The notes below the pieces were generated by a model, which made no database searches, had not been told where the DNA came from, and was given only the letters and a program-made list of their open reading frames with translations. Position numbers and translations under genes: made by a program. Below, in pieces: positions 6,533 to 9,337 of a stretch of DNA of 9,337 bases (position 1 is its first letter; every line of letters begins with the position of its first letter). Source of the DNA: Paraprevotella sp. (GTDB taxonomy: Bacteria > Bacteroidota > Bacteroidia > Bacteroidales > Bacteroidaceae); the NCBI GenBank assembly GCA_017425765.1, contig JAFOXE010000014.1, forward strand, positions 1 to 9,337. The letters are read 5' to 3'.

Positions 6533-8533
6533 ATGAATAAAAAGCTGTTCTTAGCCCTTATGCTGACAGGAGGGGCAGGCCTTATGGCGCAAAACACCTA
6601 CCAAGCCGAAGTGGGTATCAACGACACCGACCACTACCGTTGGGTGTGCACCGGCAACCCTATCATACGACATAAGTTCAGCGCCGACCCGGCACCGTTC
6701 GTTCACGGCGACACACTTTGGCTGTACACCGGGCGTGATGCCGCCGGAAATCAGAATGGATATAAGATGCACGAATGGAGTCTATACTCCACCACCGATA
6801 TGAAGACTTGGACCGAGCATCCCTCACCCCTTCATGTCGACGAGTTCAAGTGGCAAAATTCTCATGCAGCCTATGCCGCCCACGTCATCGAACGTAATGG
6901 AAAATGGTATTTCTACGTAAGCACAAATTGGTGTGGCATCGGTGTAGCCGTGGCCGACAGCCCGTTTGGACCGTTTAAGGACGCTATTGGAAAACCGTTA
7001 CTCACCAATAAAGATTGTCCGGGCACCAACCATGCATGGGCATGTATCGACCCGTTTGTAACGGTGGACGACGACAATCAGGCGTGGATCTTCTGGGGAA
7101 ACAGAAAGTGTTTTGCCGCCAAACTGAAGGAGAACATGGTGGAAATAGACGGCGAAGTAAAAGAAATCGTGATGCCGGGTGCCAACTTTACCGAAGCTCC
7201 GTGGGTGCATAAGCACAACGGAAAGTATTACCTTACCTTTGCTGAGGGCTGGCCGGAGTCATTGGCTTATGCCGTAAGCGACAAGATAGACGGTCCATAC
7301 GAATACAAAGGTTTGTTCTCTGAAATTTCAGGTAATAGCAACACCACCCACCCGGGTGTGGTACACTTTAAGAACCAAGATTGGTTGTTTACCCACAACG
7401 GTGCATTACACGAAGGAACCAGCTACAGTCGCAGCGTGTGCGCACAACCCCTAAACTATAACGAGAACGGAGATTTGCAAAAATGCGACATTGTAGCCAA
7501 GCCTGACTACCTCAACCAATCGTCCTACCCCAATGCGCCTAAATTGACACCACAAGGCACTCCGATTTCTTCACAACCTAAAACGGAGGCTTACCTCTTT
7601 GCCTACTTCGAAGGGAAAGGCGACCCACACCAACAAGAACAAATCCGCTTTGCGATAAGCGAAAATGGAGTTGATTGGCAAGCTCTTAACCACAACAAGC
7701 CTATCCTTTCATCGGCAACCATCAGCCACACAGGTGGTGTGCGCGACCCACACATAATGCGAGGTGCCGACGGGAAAAGCTATTATATGGTGGCCACCGA
7801 CATGTACACAATGAAGAACGGATGGGGCTTTAATCCCGGAATCGTGATGTTGAAGAGCAACGACCTCGTTACATGGACTCATTCGGCGATAGATTTCACC
7901 AAAGCCTACGCCGAACGATTTGGTAATGTACAATGGGTGTGGGCCCCGCAAACTATTTATGATGCTAAGGTGAACAAATACCTCGTGTACTTCGGCATTC
8001 GCTTTAAGGGTGACGAACATCTTGACTTCTATTGTGCCTATGCCAACACCGATTTCACCGGATTTGAGCACGAGCCTGTGTTTATGTTCCGTGCCGATTA
8101 TGGTGCCATTGACGCCGACATCATCTATAACCCGAACGATGGTTTGTACCACTTCTTCTTTAAGGGGAACACTAAAGACAAGAACGGAAGAGAGTTTGAA
8201 AATGGAATTAAGCAAGCGGTAAGCCCATCGCTCTACGGACCATGGTACGAACAAAGAGTGTACGTGGATGCTTACGCTGCAAAACATATTTCTGTAGAAG
8301 GTTCCGGGGTGTTTAAGCTCAATAAGAAAGATTGCAAAAGCAACTCTGATGAATATATCCTCATGTACGATCTCTACCGCGACGGACGTTATGAGTTCCA
8401 GCGCAGCAACGATTTATTCCACTTTACTACTACACCTGAATCGTTCAGCAAGAACTTCCACCCACGTCATGGCACAGTTCTACCTATAACCCGTAAGGAG
8501 TATAAACGATTGATGAATCAATGGGGAAAGTAA
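6533..8533 (+). CDS. Secreted tandem GH43-like glycoside hydrolase with two propeller modules
   Basis: The 666-residue protein has a signal peptide (cleavage likely after LMA, before Q20) and two five-bladed-propeller modules of GH43 type. Module 1 (about 38-330) shows ADPAPFVHGDTLWLYTG (base D52), CIDPFVTVDDDNQAWIFWG (D173) and TEAPWVHKHNGKYYLTFAEG (acid E221), with H273 at a usual metal-ligand place. Module 2 (about 350-660) shows GVRDPHIMRGADGKSYYMVATD (base D405), VWAPQTIYD, GAIDADIIYN (D527 or D529) and SVEGSG (acid E589). It closes with HPRHGTVLPITRKEY, which I associate with Bacteroidales arabinosidase-like GH43 proteins. Both triads look intact, so two activities, for example arabinofuranosidase, xylosidase or galactosidase, are possible. 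The subfamily is not assigned. No C-terminal sorting domain is seen, so periplasmic action is likeliest. Co-transcribed with the DUF2264 gene and followed by a terminator. Confidence 0.88.
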   Translation: MNKKLFLALMLTGGAGLMAQNTYQAEVGINDTDHYRWVCTGNPIIRHKFSADPAPFVHGDTLWLYTGRDAAGNQNGYKMHEWSLYSTTDMKTWTEHPSPLHVDEFKWQNSHAAYAAHVIERNGKWYFYVSTNWCGIGVAVADSPFGPFKDAIGKPLLTNKDCPGTNHAWACIDPFVTVDDDNQAWIFWGNRKCFAAKLKENMVEIDGEVKEIVMPGANFTEAPWVHKHNGKYYLTFAEGWPESLAYAVSDKIDGPYEYKGLFSEISGNSNTTHPGVVHFKNQDWLFTHNGALHEGTSYSRSVCAQPLNYNENGDLQKCDIVAKPDYLNQSSYPNAPKLTPQGTPISSQPKTEAYLFAYFEGKGDPHQQEQIRFAISENGVDWQALNHNKPILSSATISHTGGVRDPHIMRGADGKSYYMVATDMYTMKNGWGFNPGIVMLKSNDLVTWTHSAIDFTKAYAERFGNVQWVWAPQTIYDAKVNKYLVYFGIRFKGDEHLDFYCAYANTDFTGFEHEPVFMFRADYGAIDADIIYNPNDGLYHFFFKGNTKDKNGREFENGIKQAVSPSLYGPWYEQRVYVDAYAAKHISVEGSGVFKLNKKDCKSNSDEYILMYDLYRDGRYEFQRSNDLFHFTTTPESFSKNFHPRHGTVLPITRKEYKRLMNQWGK

Positions 8534-8565
8534 TCCTCACATAGATTGCCGAGTCATACACACAA

Positions 8566-8596
8566 AGGCGATGCCCTCAAAGCATCGCCTATTTTT
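8566..8596 (+). terminator. Terminator of the DUF2264-GH43 unit
   Basis: AGGCGATGC (8566-8574) pairs fully with GCATCGCCT (8582-8590) around a 7-base loop and is followed by ATTTTT. It begins 33 bases after the GH43 stop codon. The minus-strand side lacks a clean T-run (TTTGTGTG), so stop of transcription from the right is less certain. Confidence 0.85.
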
Positions 8597-8666
8597 ATGC
8601 TATATTCCGTAGAAACCAATCCGGTGTAGCGAAGTCCGTACAGTCTATTTTCCATGGCTCATACAT
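8595..8666 (-). CDS. Possible 23-residue small ORF with strong ribosome binding site
   Basis: ATG at 8666 opens 23 codons (protein begins MYEPWKIDCTDF and ends DWFLRNIA) and stops with TAA at 8595-8597. AAAGGAGG lies at 8673-8680, a full Shine-Dalgarno 6 bases before the start. An in-frame TAA just upstream of it means the ORF is not the tail of a longer gene. The peptide is acidic and rich in aromatics, without signal or membrane segment. I recognise no family. No consensus TAnnTTTG promoter is visible upstream on this strand, and a terminator lies between it and the small-peptide gene to its right. It may be a real micro-gene, a remnant start of a lost gene, or chance. The ribosome binding site is the main support. 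Confidence 0.35.
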   Translation of the reverse strand: MYEPWKIDCTDFATPDWFLRNIA

Positions 8667-8731
8667 ACGACACCTCCTTTAGTAAGCCACAGCCTCTTTG
8701 ATATATCTATTCCTACCTCTACAAATAAAAT

Positions 8732-8757
8732 AAGGGGCAACCCGAAGATTGCCCCTT
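8732..8757 (-). terminator. Terminator of the surface protein/small peptide unit
   Basis: On the minus strand AAGGGGCAA (8749-8757) pairs with TTGCCCCTT (8732-8740) around TCTTCGGG, followed by ATTTTATTTG. The stem of 9 bp is perfect. It lies about 40 bases after the stop of the 47-residue peptide and ends its transcript before the convergent glycosidase unit. Confidence 0.8.
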
Positions 8758-8794
8758 ACTATCAAATCCACTTTTGTGGAACATACTCATCGTA

Positions 8795-8938
8795 TTACCA
8801 AATGTCCTGCCACTCGCCCTTTACCATTTGGTCGGCACCGGTTTCATCCTTGTGGATGGGGAAAGACGTGGTAAGAACGGCAGACTCCATCTGCACGTTC
8901 ATTACTTCCATTGCGGGAACAATATATGTTTTTTTCAT
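8795..8938 (-). CDS. Small 'MKKTYIVP' peptide, 47 residues, function unknown
   Basis: ATG at 8938 opens 47 codons (starts MKKTYIVPAMEVMNVQME, ends KGEWQDIW). A strong GGAGG (8948-8952) lies 9 bases before the start, and a terminator follows, so this is very likely a real gene. The layout is a basic MKK(T/E)Y(I/M)VP-like head, a Met/Val-rich middle (EVMNVQMESAVLTTS) and an acidic, Trp-ending tail. I recall many such short unannotated proteins in Prevotella and Bacteroides, often beside genes for secreted surface proteins. There is no clear signal peptide or membrane segment. It lies 30 bases after the surface-protein gene and is probably co-transcribed. The role is unknown. The two-part layout (conserved head, variable tail) loosely resembles leader-core peptides, but no modification enzyme is visible. 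Confidence 0.75.
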   Translation of the reverse strand: MKKTYIVPAMEVMNVQMESAVLTTSFPIHKDETGADQMVKGEWQDIW

Positions 8939-8968
8939 GTTTTATTTCCTCCAATTTTTAGATTGTGA

Positions 8969-9337
8969 TTACTTAACAACAGTTACCACGCCATCGATTA
9001 CGTAGATTCCCTTTTGAGCCTTAGCCACACGGCGACCCATCAAATCGTAAATCACTGGGGTAGCATTCTTCTCTGCCTTCACACCTTCGATTCCGGTTGT
9101 AGAGAAATCAAATGCGAAGCCCTTAATGTTGTTGTCGGCAATGGTCATGTAAGCCTTGAAACCCTTCAATGTGGTTCCGGTGTATCCATAGAAACCAATG
9201 CCCTTAGAACCATTCTGCAAGGTATAAGCATTAGCAAAAGTATTCTGTGTTTCGATGCTACCTTCAAGAGCGTTATCAGCAATAATTTCCACATCCTCCA
9301 CAATCGTCAAATCGTGTGTACCTTGGTTACCTTCAAT
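8969..9337 (-). CDS. C-terminal part of a secreted/surface protein with sorting-type tail
   Basis: The last 122 residues of a longer protein are present. The frame is open to the window edge (IEGNQGTHDLTIVEDVE...), so the start lies beyond it, and a TTG at 9308-9310 is internal and not a start. Two parts are visible. One is a beta-rich segment with NAYTLQNGSKGIGFYGY and LKGFKAYMTI, typical of the C-terminal module of Bacteroidales cell-surface proteins such as leucine-rich-repeat or adhesin types. The other is a tail, VIYDLMGRRV, then KGIYVIDG and a basic VVTVVK end, which resembles the type A C-terminal signal of the type IX secretion system. The main function cannot be told from this piece. 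It is followed after 30 bases by the small-peptide gene. Confidence 0.8.
   Translation of the reverse strand: MEGNQGTHDLTIVEDVEIIADNALEGSIETQNTFANAYTLQNGSKGIGFYGYTGTTLKGFKAYMTIADNNIKGFAFDFSTTGIEGVKAEKNATPVIYDLMGRRVAKAQKGIYVIDGVVTVVK

Noticed and set aside
7709..8287. Minus-strand open frame of 192 codons inside the GH43 gene
   Set aside because: It is antisense to the second catalytic module, whose conserved motifs explain the sequence.
8774..9005. Two plus-strand open frames near the right end
   Set aside because: They are antisense to the small MKKTYIVP gene, which has a strong ribosome binding site and family-like head.
9308..9310. TTG as a start codon for the right-hand minus-strand gene
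   Set aside because: The frame stays open to the window edge and the tail domain needs a longer protein, so this TTG is an internal leucine codon.

Overview
The window looks like chromosome of a Bacteroidales bacterium, most probably Prevotellaceae. Three things point there: promoters of the Bacteroidetes type (TTG, 19-20 bases, TAnnTTTG), a DUF3467 protein next to the str ribosomal genes, and a surface-protein C-terminus plus a small 'MKKTYIVP' peptide of a kind common in Prevotella. No database search was possible. All family calls come from reading motifs.

Positions 1-3003 (minus strand) hold the str operon: rpsL (S12), rpsG (S7) and fusA (EF-G), driven by a near-consensus promoter at 2996-3025. 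fusA runs off the left edge and lacks roughly its last 65 codons. Positions 3120-3540 hold a single-gene unit for a DUF3467 protein, with its own promoter and a terminator that contains its stop codon.

Positions 3579-4424 look like a genomic scar. A minus-strand frame keeps only the C-terminal part of an MGH1-like/trehalase-like glycosidase, its 5' part is missing, and an orphan plus-strand terminator hairpin lies at 4199-4239. The rest is AT-rich spacer leading to a promoter.

Positions 4402-8596 (plus strand) form a clean two-gene unit: promoter, a secreted DUF2264 protein (GH154-like, candidate glycuronidase), a secreted protein with two complete GH43-like beta-propellers, and a terminator. 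Both carry signal peptides and probably act together outside the cytoplasm on a plant-type glycan. The substrate is inferred, and no SusC/SusD pair is visible in the window.

Positions 8595-9337 (minus strand) carry the C-terminus of a large secreted or surface protein (5' end beyond the window), a 47-residue small peptide of unknown role with a strong ribosome binding site, its terminator, and a possible 23-codon ORF with a textbook Shine-Dalgarno sequence. I see no tRNA, rRNA, CRISPR array, insertion sequence or integrase. Most of the window is ordinary. The parts worth a second look are the scar, the tandem GH43 enzyme and the two very small ORFs.
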